From Burkholderiaceae bacterium (lineage in GTDB: Bacteria > Pseudomonadota > Gammaproteobacteria > Burkholderiales > Burkholderiaceae_C): DNA of 60,354 bases. This document shows positions 1 to 8,118 of this stretch, piece by piece (position 1 is the first letter of the stretch; the number at the start of each line of letters is the position of its first letter). Location of the stretch: assembly GCA_030654805.1 (NCBI GenBank), contig JAURWR010000119.1, forward strand, positions 1 through 60,354, read 5' to 3'. Made by a program: the position numbers and the translations under genes. The notes below the pieces were generated by a model. It did no database searches, was not told where the DNA came from, and worked only from the letters and a program-made list of their open reading frames with translations.

Positions 1-84
1 GACGGCTGCTTCGACGCCTTCTTCTGCCACCACCGCTTCATGCGCGTGGACTTGCACACAATCAATTCCTCAACCAATCAATAA
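1..84 (+). CDS. C-terminal fragment of an unidentified protein
   Basis: An open frame enters from the left edge and ends at a TAA whose last base is 84. Nearly every codon of the first 20 ends in G or C (gac ggc tgc ttc gac gcc), as in real genes of this GC-rich genome, so it is probably coding. The readable tail, about 27 residues, contains DAFFCHHRFMRVDL and then a polar end. I do not recognise the family. It converges on the methyltransferase at 254. Confidence 0.35.
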   Translation, partial: DGCFDAFFCHHRFMRVDLHTINSSTNQ

Positions 85-147
85 CCCGCAGGTGTTTACT
101 ACGTCCTCGCACACCCGTTACCCAGCTCTCCGGTCTAAACACTGGCA

Positions 148-205
148 CAGAAGAAAGTTTCGGCGGAGCCAAAGTTACTCGGCCGCCGGGCCGAAACCCG
201 GCGCG
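148..205. repeat. Partial copy of the fliK-fliL dispersed repeat
   Basis: This stretch carries CAGAAGAAAGT, then AAAGTTACTCGGC, then GCCGGGCCGAAACCCGGCG. The same blocks occur in the same order in the right arm of the large palindrome at 18709-19166 (CAGAAGAAAGT, GACTCGGC, GCCGGGCCGAAACCCGGCG). It lies in the gap between two convergent genes (85-253). The GCCGGG-cc-gaaa-CCCGGC core can form a short hairpin. This copy has about 17 extra bases between the blocks, so it is diverged or rearranged. Confidence 0.55.
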
Positions 206-253
206 GTCCACCCCACAGGCACAGTCCACCACCAGGCAATCAGCCCCGCAAGA

Positions 254-1012
254 TCACCTCATCGACGAGTCGAGTCGAAGCGTGAACGGCTGCCGATACA
301 GCCACACCGTCCGCCCGTCCGGGCACGCATGCACCGCATCGGGCACCAACTGAGCCGCCTCGAACTCCAGGCTCGCCAGCCAGGCCCCCGACACCAATTC
401 GCGACGAGCCTTGTCAACCGCCCGAGGCATGCTCTCGGGCCGCTGGAACAGGTACACCAGTTGAAACGCCGACCAGTCGGTCTTCCACAGATCGCCCCGT
501 TTTACACGAGCAAAAGCACAGCGCCACTGACAGGCCCAGCGCAGCGGCCAACTCCATTCGATGCCGTCGATGCGAGCCGACGGGTACTCGGTGTGCAGTT
601 CTCGCAGGCCATCGCCAAGACCGCAGCCGGCTTCGAGCACCCGTGCCTCATCCGGCAGCGACACCAGCCGCTTCAAGCCTCGCAATGCACCGCGCGGCGT
701 GGGGAAAAACGGCGCGTCGCGCCAGGCATTCAACGGATACAGCAGCACCAGCACGCCCAGCGGCAGCAGCCAGGCCCAGGCGGGCACATCGTGCGCAGAG
801 CCCGACAAGGCGAGCGACAGCGGAAAGCCGAGCGCGATGAAGGCCCGGCGCCAGCGGGTCAACAGCCACGGCGACCAGATCGCCGGCAACGCACCGATCA
901 CGGCGCCGCAGAGCAGCGCGACGACCGAAGGCGCATCGAGGGCGCGCAGGAGGGAGTAGACGGACCAGGCGATGGCCCAGGTCAGCAGGGCGGGCAGTGG
1001 CCACGGCAGCAT
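254..1012 (-). CDS. Membrane-anchored class I SAM-dependent methyltransferase
   Basis: The protein has about 252 residues from the ATG at 1012; a frame extending to 1066 runs into repeat-like intergenic DNA, so the shorter start is preferred. The first 100 residues hold three hydrophobic segments, suggesting a membrane anchor. They are followed by a Rossmann-type SAM-binding motif, VLEAGCGLGDG, and then DGIEWSWPL, which fits the acidic loop after strand 2. Substrate is unknown. It lies downstream of fliA on the same strand but is separated from it by 170 bp containing two hairpins, so it may be transcribed apart from the flagellar operon. The membrane part plus catalytic domain is clear; a flagellar role is not supported. 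Confidence 0.75.
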   Translation of the reverse strand: MLPWPLPALLTWAIAWSVYSLLRALDAPSVVALLCGAVIGALPAIWSPWLLTRWRRAFIALGFPLSLALSGSAHDVPAWAWLLPLGVLVLLYPLNAWRDAPFFPTPRGALRGLKRLVSLPDEARVLEAGCGLGDGLRELHTEYPSARIDGIEWSWPLRWACQWRCAFARVKRGDLWKTDWSAFQLVYLFQRPESMPRAVDKARRELVSGAWLASLEFEAAQLVPDAVHACPDGRTVWLYRQPFTLRLDSSMR

Positions 1013-1093
1013 GGTGGAGGAAAACAAATGCGCGCTACGGAGACTGCACGGCGCCCGGCCGCCCAAAGCCCCTCGGGGGCCGAGCCCGGACCG

Positions 1094-1114
1094 AAACAGT
1101 CCAGTGGACTGTTT
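1094..1114. repeat. Near-perfect 21-bp palindrome
   Basis: AAACAGTCCA-g-TGGACTGTTT is a 10-bp inverted repeat with a single central base, in the 171-bp gap between the methyltransferase and fliA. It follows GCCCCTCGGGGGC, another short palindrome, so the gap is dispersed-repeat-like rather than a simple promoter. It could also be a protein-binding site; no terminator U-run follows on either strand. Confidence 0.6.
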
Positions 1115-1128
1115 GTGCCTGGTGAGGA

Positions 1129-1147
1129 GTTGGGCCGCTGGCCCAAC
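1129..1147. repeat. Hairpin GTTGGGCC-gct-GGCCCAAC
   Basis: A perfect 8-bp stem with a 3-base loop lies about 37 bp beyond the fliA stop codon on the transcribed strand. It could act as a weak terminator or RNA-stabilising stem for the flhBAFG-fliA message, but there is no T-run, so intrinsic termination is doubtful. Confidence 0.4.
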
Positions 1148-1183
1148 GCGGCCTGCAAGGCAGGAGCGCAGCGACTGGGGGCA

Positions 1184-1903
1184 TCAGTACGCGCGCAGCT
1201 TGACGCGCAGTCTCGCGATCGACTGGCTGTGCAGCTGGCACACGCGCGACTCGGTGACCTTGAGCACCGCCGCAATTTCCTTCAGGTTCATGTCGTGCTC
1301 GTAGTACATGCTCATCACGTACTGCTCGCGTTCGGGCAGCACCTTGATGCCGGCGACCAGCGCCTCGCGCATGCGCTGATCCTGCAACTGGGCAAGCGGG
1401 TTGAACGAATCGTCGGCCACGTGGCGGTCGAGGTAGTCGTGGTCGCCGTCGTCGCCCGACATGTCTTCGAGGTAGACCAGCTGCGTGCCGCGCACCTTGC
1501 CCAGCAGTTCCTGGTACTCGGAAAGCGTGATGCCCATCTCGCGGGCGATCTCGCTTTCGGCCGGTGCGCGGCCCATCCGCTGTTCGAGCTTGTGGACCGC
1601 CGATTCGATGGTGCGCTGCTGCTTGCGAGTGCCGCGCGACAGGTAGTCGTTGCCGCGCAGCTCGTCGAGCATCGCACCTCGGATGCGCTGCGTGGCGAAG
1701 GTCTCGAACTGCACGCCCTGCGCCGCATCGAAGCGGGTCAGCGCGTCGGCCAAGCCGATCATGCCGACTTGTATGAGGTCGTCGAGTTCGACGTTGGCCG
1801 GCAGCTTGGCGATCATCTGGTGCGCGAGGCGGCGCACCAGCGGGCTGTACTGCTTGAGCATCGACGTGTTGTCGAGCTGTCCTTTGGCGGTGTACGTGGA
1901 CAT
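1184..1903 (-). CDS. fliA: RNA polymerase sigma factor FliA (sigma-28)
   Basis: Flagellar sigma factor of 239 residues, the usual FliA length. Region 2 is clear near the N-terminus (KYSPLVRRLAHQM-like segment, VELDDLIQVGMIGLADALTRF, FETFATQRIRGAMLDELR), and region 4 ends with an HTH (NLKEIAAVLKVTESRVCQLHSQ). The ATG at 1903 was chosen because MSTYTAKGQ precedes the conserved block and a GGAG lies just upstream; longer frames run through the end of flhG. It starts 17 bp after flhG, so it belongs to the flhBAFG-fliA operon. Its likely targets in this window are the two TCAA-N15-GCCGATA(A/C) promoters at 30220-30246 and 39166-39192. Confidence 0.97.
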   Translation of the reverse strand: MSTYTAKGQLDNTSMLKQYSPLVRRLAHQMIAKLPANVELDDLIQVGMIGLADALTRFDAAQGVQFETFATQRIRGAMLDELRGNDYLSRGTRKQQRTIESAVHKLEQRMGRAPAESEIAREMGITLSEYQELLGKVRGTQLVYLEDMSGDDGDHDYLDRHVADDSFNPLAQLQDQRMREALVAGIKVLPEREQYVMSMYYEHDMNLKEIAAVLKVTESRVCQLHSQSIARLRVKLRAY

Positions 1904-1919
1904 GGTCGGCTCCGGAGAT

Positions 1920-2777
1920 TCAGTTGAGCGTGTATGCATGGTGCTCATTCGCTGCAAGGGGCAAGGTGGCCAGTTCGCTGGCGGCGGGCGCCAGGGTGTC
2001 TCGAACCCAGCGGCGCAAGGCGGGTGTCGAGGCGCTGCGCGCATCGCTGGCGGGATCGATCTGCATCCAGTCGCGCAACACGGCGCCCAGAAAATCATCG
2101 GCGCAGGTCGCGATCTGCATCGCGATGCGTTCGGCGCGCGGCGAACTCGGCGCCGCGCTCAGCAGCAGGTCGTGCACCAGCAGGCCGGCGCGCTGAGTCA
2201 GCAGCTTCATCGCGGCATAGGCGTGCGTCACGCTGACCGGGCGGTCGTCGGCCAGCAGCAGCGGCCGCGGCCGGCTGCTGGATTCGCGTCGCATGAACAT
2301 CCGGCACAGATCGGTCGCGCTGGCGTGCACCAGGACCACGTCAGCGCCGGGCGCCGCCACTGACACGGCCTCGAGGAAGCTCGCCGTCGAGCCTTGGGCA
2401 TCGACATGGCGCAGCGGCAGGCCGCGTGCGGCAAGGTAGGAGACCTCCCGCGACAGCACCTCGACGCATTCGGCCAGGTCGACGTCCGCCAGCTCGTTCG
2501 GACCGGGTGCGTTCTCGCCCGCATCGACGACCAGCGTGTGGCAGCCCTGTTCGGCGAATCCGCTGCACAGCCGTTCGAGCATCACGCCGCCAAACGCCAT
2601 GTGCGGGTTGGACACCACCGGGATGAAGCGGACCTGCGCGTGGGCGAACAGTCGCCGCAGGCCGTCGGCCTGGTCCAGCGGCATCGAGGAGGAAGGTGAG
2701 AAGGAAGGCGTCATCGCGGGAAGGCTCTGGGTGAGTTGGAACGCGTCGATCTGGCGTGTGTGCATTCGGCGTGGCAT
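1920..2777 (-). CDS. flhG: FlhG/FleN-type MinD-like protein lacking the Walker A motif
   Basis: The position directly after flhF and before fliA is that of flhG (fleN, ylxH), the MinD-like regulator of flagellar number. The protein has 285 residues. The strand and Walker A' region survive (RFIPVVSNPHMAFGGVMLE ... HTLVVDAGE), but the deviant P-loop KGGVGKT expected in FlhG is replaced by SNPHMAFGG with no lysine. ATP binding of the usual kind is therefore unlikely. ATG at 2777 overlaps the flhF TGA by one base (TGATG), indicating coupling. The assignment depends on synteny plus overall MinD-like pattern and is less certain than its neighbours. Confidence 0.7.
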   Translation of the reverse strand: MPRRMHTRQIDAFQLTQSLPAMTPSFSPSSSMPLDQADGLRRLFAHAQVRFIPVVSNPHMAFGGVMLERLCSGFAEQGCHTLVVDAGENAPGPNELADVDLAECVEVLSREVSYLAARGLPLRHVDAQGSTASFLEAVSVAAPGADVVLVHASATDLCRMFMRRESSSRPRPLLLADDRPVSVTHAYAAMKLLTQRAGLLVHDLLLSAAPSSPRAERIAMQIATCADDFLGAVLRDWMQIDPASDARSASTPALRRWVRDTLAPAASELATLPLAANEHHAYTLN

Positions 2778-4495
2778 CAGGCGTGCGCTGCCATCGCGTC
2801 ATGCACAGCGATCTGCGACAGCGGGTGTGACTGGTTCTGCGGCGCGGCGAAGATCAGATTCACCTCGCTCGAATCCATGCGGTAGGCGCTGCCGACGGTC
2901 GGGCGCAGCGCACGATGGATCAACGCATGCGACGACAGCCGGTGCCAGTCTTCCGGCACACGCTGGCCGTTGGCGACACCGAGCACGGTGAGCTTGTGGC
3001 GGATCAACGCATCGAGCGCCGGGCCGAGCTTGACGGCCTCGTCCATCTTCGACAGCACCACGCCGCGGCAGGTGCTGGCCTGGTAGGCGATCAGCACGTC
3101 CTCGATGGTCTCGCCCTGCGCCGCCGAGTTGACCACCAGCAGCTTGTGGATCGAGCGGTGGCTGAGCATGTCCAGCAGTTCGCGGGTGCGGGTGTCGCGC
3201 TGCGCCATGCCGGCGGTGTCGATCAGCACCATCTTCTTGCCGGCCAGCAGTTCGAGCAGGTCTTCGAGCGACGCGCGGTCGTGCGCGGTATGCACCGGCA
3301 CGCCGAGGATGCGGCCGTAGGCGCGCAGTTGTTCGTGGGCGCCGACCCGGTAGGCATCCAGCGTGATCAGGCCCAGGTGCGCGGCGCCGTAGCGGGTCGC
3401 GAACGCCGCCGCCAGCTTGGCCGTGGTGGTGGTCTTGCCGACACCGGTGGCGCCGACCAGCGCGTAGACACCGCCCTGGTCTTCGAGCGCCGGCTCACGG
3501 TCGGCGCTGAGCAGATTGCGTTCGAGGACGCTGGCCGACCACGCCATCTCGTCGGTGACTTCGGTGCCCATGCCTTCGGCCAGCTTGCGGATCAACGCAG
3601 GCGAGAAGCCGCAGTCGAGCAGCTTCTGCGTCAGGCGCGCCTGCGCCGGCTGGCGCTGCAGTTTCTCCATGAAGGCCAGCGCACCGAAGCGCTCTTCGAT
3701 CATGCCCTTCATGCTGCGCAGTTCACTCATCATGTCCTGTTGATCGCGGCGTGCCGTGCCGGCGTCGAGCGCCAGATGCGCCTGCGCAACCGGGGGCTGC
3801 GCAGCGCGACTGCGGTCGCGCAGGTCGGCGACCGTGCGCACTTCCTCGCGCAGCACCGGTGGTTCGTGCAGCACCGGCGTCGTGCCGACATACATGGCAG
3901 CCGCGTCGCTGTGCAGCGACGCGAGAACCGGCGCGTGGCCCGGGATCGGCTGGGCGCTGCGCGTCGGCGCATGCGATGCCGAGGGCGCGACACGCGCTGC
4001 CGGCACATCGGCCATGCGGCTGGCCAGCGGGCCCGGCGCGGTCTCGACCACCGGCGCGGCGGCACGCGCGGCGGCCGACTCGGCCTGCAACGCGACCTGA
4101 CGGCGCTTGAGCATGCGCTCGCGCACATAGTCCTGGAACGACAGCGTGCTCATCGAAAGCCGCTCGACGTCATCGTCAATCGTCGCCGTTTCGGGCCCGG
4201 CCTGGGCCTCGGCGCGCGCGGCGAGCTGTGTTCTGGCGACACCCGGACGCCCCGGTCCCGGACGGCCGGCCACCGGACGCTGTGCGGCGGGCGCGGTGAC
4301 GGCAGGAGCCTCCGCTGGCGTCGCATCGCTGGCCATGCGCTCGATCTGCGCCATGCTTTCCGGCGCCATCGCCACCACCTCGACACCATCGGCACACGGC
4401 CGGGTGGACAGCACGACCGCGTCTTCGCCGAGTGCCTGGCGCACCAGGGCCAGTGCGTCGCGCGATGTGCGCGCGGTGAAACGTTTGACGTTCAT
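2777..4495 (-). CDS. flhF: Flagellar biosynthesis SRP-family GTPase FlhF
   Basis: FlhF sets flagellar placement and number through an SRP-type GTPase (NG) domain. This 572-residue protein begins MNVKRFTARTSRDALALVRQ, the typical FlhF N-terminus, followed by a long Ala/Pro-rich low-complexity B region to about residue 270. The G domain starts near 348 with GATGVGKTTTTAK, then DAYRVGAHEQLRAYG, the DTAGMAQRD G3 motif and SKMDEA. A GGAGG lies six bases before the ATG, and the start overlaps the flhA stop (ATGA). It is intact, in contrast to the degenerate FlhG encoded next. Confidence 0.96.
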   Translation of the reverse strand: MNVKRFTARTSRDALALVRQALGEDAVVLSTRPCADGVEVVAMAPESMAQIERMASDATPAEAPAVTAPAAQRPVAGRPGPGRPGVARTQLAARAEAQAGPETATIDDDVERLSMSTLSFQDYVRERMLKRRQVALQAESAAARAAAPVVETAPGPLASRMADVPAARVAPSASHAPTRSAQPIPGHAPVLASLHSDAAAMYVGTTPVLHEPPVLREEVRTVADLRDRSRAAQPPVAQAHLALDAGTARRDQQDMMSELRSMKGMIEERFGALAFMEKLQRQPAQARLTQKLLDCGFSPALIRKLAEGMGTEVTDEMAWSASVLERNLLSADREPALEDQGGVYALVGATGVGKTTTTAKLAAAFATRYGAAHLGLITLDAYRVGAHEQLRAYGRILGVPVHTAHDRASLEDLLELLAGKKMVLIDTAGMAQRDTRTRELLDMLSHRSIHKLLVVNSAAQGETIEDVLIAYQASTCRGVVLSKMDEAVKLGPALDALIRHKLTVLGVANGQRVPEDWHRLSSHALIHRALRPTVGSAYRMDSSEVNLIFAAPQNQSHPLSQIAVHDAMAAHA

Positions 4496-6576
4496 GCGGT
4501 GCCTCCAATAACCGACCCGATGCGGATCGAATGCGTTTCCGGAATTTCACTGTGTGCCAGCACCCGCATGCGCGGTGCCGCACGCTTGAGCAGACGGGCC
4601 ATCGGTGCGCGGATCAGGTCCGGCACCAGCAGGCAGGCGGGCAGCCCCAGGTCTTCCTGGCGCTTGGCCGAGTCGGCGGCGTGGCGGGCCAGCGTGTCGG
4701 CCACGCCGGGGTCGAGCGCCGCGCCGTGCGGCGAGTTGAGCGCCTGCGTGACGAGCCGTTCGAGGTCGGGTTCGAGTGCGATCACGTCGAGCTCCTTGCT
4801 CGGGCCGTAGATCTGCTGGACGATCGAAGGCGCCAGGTGGATGCGGATGCGACGAGCCAGCTCGGCCGGATCGGTCACCGTGGAGGCGTTTTCCGCCAGG
4901 CTCTCGACGATGGAGCGCATGTCGCGGATGTGCACGCCTTCTTCCAGCAGCAGCTGGAGAACCTTTTGCAGAGCCGGAATCGCAACCATCTTGGGCACCA
5001 CGTCCTCGATCATCTTGGGGGCCAGCTTGGTCACGTGTTCGACCAGGTTCTGGACTTCCACTCGACCCAACAACTTGGCCGCGTGGAGTTGCATCAAGTG
5101 TGAAAGATGGGTCGCCACGACGGTCGAGCAATCAACCACCGTAAACCCACTCATTTGGGCCGACTCGCGCTGACGGTCCTCGATCCAGACCGCCGGGAGG
5201 CCGAAGGCCGGGTCGGTGGTGCGCGTGCCGATCAGGTTGGTGCTCGCACCACCCGGGTTGATGGCCAGCCACATGCCCGGGAACGCCTCGCCCTCGCCCA
5301 CCACCGCGCCACGCAGCGTCAGGCGGTACATGCTGGGCTTGAGCTCGAGGTTGTCGCGGATGTGCACCGGTGGCGGCAGGAAGCCGACGTCCTGAGCAAA
5401 CTTGCGCCGCACGCCCTTGATGCGCGCCAGCAAGTCGCCCTCGCGCGCCTTGTCGACCAGCGAGATCAGCCGGTAGCCGACCTCCAGGCCCAGCGTGTCG
5501 ATCGGCAGCAGGTCGTCCCAGGTCGCCTCGGCATTGGCTTCCGCGGCCATGGCCGGTGCGGGCGGCGGCGCCTGTCGGGCCACCCGGTCGCGCTCGCGCA
5601 TCCAGTAGGCGGCGTAGCCGAGGCTGGCCGCGATCAGCAGGAACACCACGTGCGGCATGCCCGGGATCAGGCCCAGCGTGCCGATCACGCCGGCGGTGAT
5701 CGCCAGCGCGCGCGGCGAGTTGAACATCTGCGCGGCGATCTGGGTGCCGACGTCGTCGCCCTTGCCGACGCGCGACACGACCATCGCCGCCGCAACCGAG
5801 ATCAGCAGGCCCGGGATCTGCGCGACCAGCGCATCGCCGACGGCCAGCACGATGTAGCTGTCGGCCGCCTCGCCCGCCGACAGGCCGTGCTGCACGACAC
5901 CGATGACGAAGCCGCCGATGATGTTGATCACCAGGATCAGCAGGCCCGCCATCGCATCGCCGCGCACGAACTTGCTGGCGCCGTCCATCGAGCCGAAGAA
6001 CTCCGCCTCGTCGCCGACCTCGGCGCGGCGTCGCTTGGCTTCCTTCTCGTCGATCAGGCCGGCGTTCAGGTCGGCGTCGATCGCCATCTGCTTGCCGGGC
6101 ATCGCGTCCAACGTGAAGCGTGCGCCAACTTCCGCGATGCGCTCGGCGCCCTTCGTGACCACCACGAAATTGATGACGACCAGGATCGCAAACACGATCA
6201 GACCGACCGCGAAGTTGCCGCCGATCAGGAAATGCCCGAACGACTCGATCACCGCGCCGGCAGCGCCCGGTCCGGTGTGGCCCTCCATCAGCACCACCCG
6301 GGTGGAAGCCACGTTCAGCGACAGGCGCAGCAACGTGGTCAGCAGGATCACCGTCGGAAAGGCCGCGAAGTCCAGCGGCTTGACCATGTAGGCGGCAACC
6401 ATCATCACCATCAGCGCCATCGCGATGTTGAAGGTGAACAGCAGGTCGAGCGCGAACGGCGGCAGCGGCAGCACCATCATCGCGAGCACCATCACGATGA
6501 ACAGTGGCGCCATCAGCGCCTTGATGGCGGTGGCGTTGGGGCCCAGCCAGCCTTTGAGTTGCTGCAACGGGTTCAT
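4492..6576 (-). CDS. flhA: Flagellar type III export gate protein FlhA
   Basis: FlhA forms the nonameric export-gate ring that docks chaperone-substrate complexes and uses the proton motive force. The protein has 694 residues, the normal length. The N-terminal half carries about eight membrane segments and the FHIPEP-family signature (RLSLNVASTRVVLMEGHTG), with the conserved cytoplasmic loop MPGKQMAIDADLNAGLI. The soluble half begins near residue 335. Both ends overlap neighbours by ATGA (flhB stop/flhA start and flhA stop/flhF start), so the genes are translationally coupled. Confidence 0.98.
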   Translation of the reverse strand: MNPLQQLKGWLGPNATAIKALMAPLFIVMVLAMMVLPLPPFALDLLFTFNIAMALMVMMVAAYMVKPLDFAAFPTVILLTTLLRLSLNVASTRVVLMEGHTGPGAAGAVIESFGHFLIGGNFAVGLIVFAILVVINFVVVTKGAERIAEVGARFTLDAMPGKQMAIDADLNAGLIDEKEAKRRRAEVGDEAEFFGSMDGASKFVRGDAMAGLLILVINIIGGFVIGVVQHGLSAGEAADSYIVLAVGDALVAQIPGLLISVAAAMVVSRVGKGDDVGTQIAAQMFNSPRALAITAGVIGTLGLIPGMPHVVFLLIAASLGYAAYWMRERDRVARQAPPPAPAMAAEANAEATWDDLLPIDTLGLEVGYRLISLVDKAREGDLLARIKGVRRKFAQDVGFLPPPVHIRDNLELKPSMYRLTLRGAVVGEGEAFPGMWLAINPGGASTNLIGTRTTDPAFGLPAVWIEDRQRESAQMSGFTVVDCSTVVATHLSHLMQLHAAKLLGRVEVQNLVEHVTKLAPKMIEDVVPKMVAIPALQKVLQLLLEEGVHIRDMRSIVESLAENASTVTDPAELARRIRIHLAPSIVQQIYGPSKELDVIALEPDLERLVTQALNSPHGAALDPGVADTLARHAADSAKRQEDLGLPACLLVPDLIRAPMARLLKRAAPRMRVLAHSEIPETHSIRIGSVIGGTA

Positions 6577-7754
6577 TCAGCGCTTCCCTCGGTGGATGGT
6601 GTCGGCGGGACGAAATCGGGGTCGTTGTGCGGATCGAGCTCGGGCGGCACCGACAGCTCGGGCAGGTCGGCCGGCATCGCGCCACGCCCGGTCATCGCGG
6701 CACGCAACTGGTAAACATAGGCCAGCACCTGCGCAACGGCAGCGAACAGAGCGGCCGGGATCTCGCGATCGACCTCGGCGTGGGCATACAGCGCGCGTGC
6801 CAGCACGGGCGCCTGCAGCACCGGCACCTCGGCCTTGCGCGCGGTGTCGCGGATCGTCATCGCAAGAAGGTCGGCGCCCTTGGCGACGACACGCGGCGCG
6901 CCCATGCGGCCTTCGTCGTACTTGAGTGCGACGGCGTAGTGGGTCGGGTTCATCACCACCAGGTCGGCGGTGGGCACGGCGGCCAGCATGCGGCGGCGCG
7001 ACATCTCGTGCATCAACTGCTTGCGACGGCCCTTGACCTCCTGGCTGCCCTCGGATTCCTTGTGTTCCTGCTTCTGCTCCTGCGCGCTCATCTTCAGCTT
7101 CGATGCGTTGAGGTAGCGCTGCAACGGCGCATCGACGAGTGCGAACAGCGCCAGCACACCCAGCAGCAGCCACAGCCCGCCCTGGATGGCCGACCCGGCC
7201 TGGGTCAGTCCGGCGCTCAAAGACATCGACACGAGGCCGCGAAACTCGTCGACGTGGCGGTACAGGTAGACGCAGCCGACGCTGCCGAGGAGCAGCGCCA
7301 GGATCGACGCCTTCCCGGCGTCGATGAGCTGCTGCTTCGAGAACATGCGGGTGACACCTGCCAGCAGGTTGAAGGGAGTCGCCTTGGGCATCAGTGGCTT
7401 CAGGGTCCAGTTCCAGCCCCCGACGGCCAGCGAGCTGGCGATGCCGATGCCTGTCATCCACAGCCCCATCGGCACGACGACCCAGAGCATCATCGCGACG
7501 AGGTCGGCGAGCTGTTCGAACATCACCGACGGCGCGCCCCGGCTGCTGGCGCCGAAGCTCAGGCCGCGGGACAGGCCTGCGCGTGTCCAGCCGACCAGCG
7601 TCGGCATCATCAGGACCAGCCCCAGACCGCCGCCGGCCAGCGCCGCGAAGTGACCGAAATCGCGCGAGCGTGGGACATTGCCCTCCTCGCGCGCTTTCTT
7701 CAGCTTGCGGGCCGAGGCGGGCAGATTGCGGTCTTGAGCGTCTTGGTCGGCCAT
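6573..7754 (-). CDS. flhB: Flagellar export switch protein FlhB
   Basis: FlhB is the substrate-specificity switch of the flagellar export apparatus. The 393-residue protein has the expected cytoplasmic N-terminus (a run of charged residues ending KKAREEGNVPRSRD), four membrane segments, and the self-cleavage motif N269-P270-T271-H272 followed by YAVALKY. It is the first gene of flhBAFG-fliA, and its ATG faces livK across a 364-bp gap. A weak frame extension upstream was ignored because the MADQDAQDRN start fits the family. Confidence 0.97.
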   Translation of the reverse strand: MADQDAQDRNLPASARKLKKAREEGNVPRSRDFGHFAALAGGGLGLVLMMPTLVGWTRAGLSRGLSFGASSRGAPSVMFEQLADLVAMMLWVVVPMGLWMTGIGIASSLAVGGWNWTLKPLMPKATPFNLLAGVTRMFSKQQLIDAGKASILALLLGSVGCVYLYRHVDEFRGLVSMSLSAGLTQAGSAIQGGLWLLLGVLALFALVDAPLQRYLNASKLKMSAQEQKQEHKESEGSQEVKGRRKQLMHEMSRRRMLAAVPTADLVVMNPTHYAVALKYDEGRMGAPRVVAKGADLLAMTIRDTARKAEVPVLQAPVLARALYAHAEVDREIPAALFAAVAQVLAYVYQLRAAMTGRGAMPADLPELSVPPELDPHNDPDFVPPTPSTEGSAE

Positions 7755-8118
7755 GGGTGGGCACGGGGGGCAGGGTCACGCAGGGATCGCGTCAAGTGAT
7801 TGTTCCCAGCCCGCCCGCCAACTTGAGCGAGAGAAGCGGGGGAAACGGGGCGCTTCTCCAGGGTGTGCCGTCGGGCCATCGACGTTGCCGCGTCGACGAA
7901 AAATCAGCCCATCCTCCATGAGTCGGGATGGACTCCGGGTATGTACCGCCGACCCCACGTCTCGTGAGGGCGTCAAAACGCTCTAGAGTCGTCGTCGCGG
8001 TACGCGCCGCTGCTGGGCTACCCAGCAGCCCACGGCAACCCCAAGAAGAAACCCTTGCCGTCAGCTTCACGCAATTTCCGTCGAATTCAATCGCCCGCTG
8101 CATTTCTCAGGAGACAAC
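7755..8118. promoter_or_regulatory. Divergent intergenic region between flhB and livK
   Basis: This 364-bp gap must hold promoters for the flhB operon (leftward) and livK (rightward). I could not identify a convincing sigma-70, sigma-54 or sigma-28 site. It contains a weak inverted repeat (TCGACG-ttgccg-CGTCGA, 7879-7896) and a strong hairpin at 8009-8029, listed separately. livK has a good ribosome binding site (CAGGAGAC, eight bases or so before its ATG). Confidence 0.5.
8009..8029 (+). promoter_or_regulatory. Perfect 9-bp hairpin in the livK leader
   Basis: GCTGCTGGG-cta-CCCAGCAGC forms a perfect GC-rich stem with a three-base loop about 90 bp before the livK start codon. No T-run follows. 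It could be an operator for a dimeric regulator or a leader structure controlling the liv operon; the sequence does not decide between them. Confidence 0.45.

Noticed and set aside
92-1927. 611-codon open frame on the plus strand
   Set aside because: It runs antisense through fliA and the methyltransferase, has Arg/Gln/His-rich translation typical of GC-rich shadow frames and no recognisable domain.
2915-4810. 631-codon open frame on the plus strand
   Set aside because: Antisense to flhF and the end of flhA, both certain genes; composition is that of a shadow frame.
7879-7896. TCGACG-ttgccg-CGTCGA inverted repeat as an operator
   Set aside because: A 6-bp stem of common GC-rich words in a 364-bp gap is expected by chance; kept only as a note.
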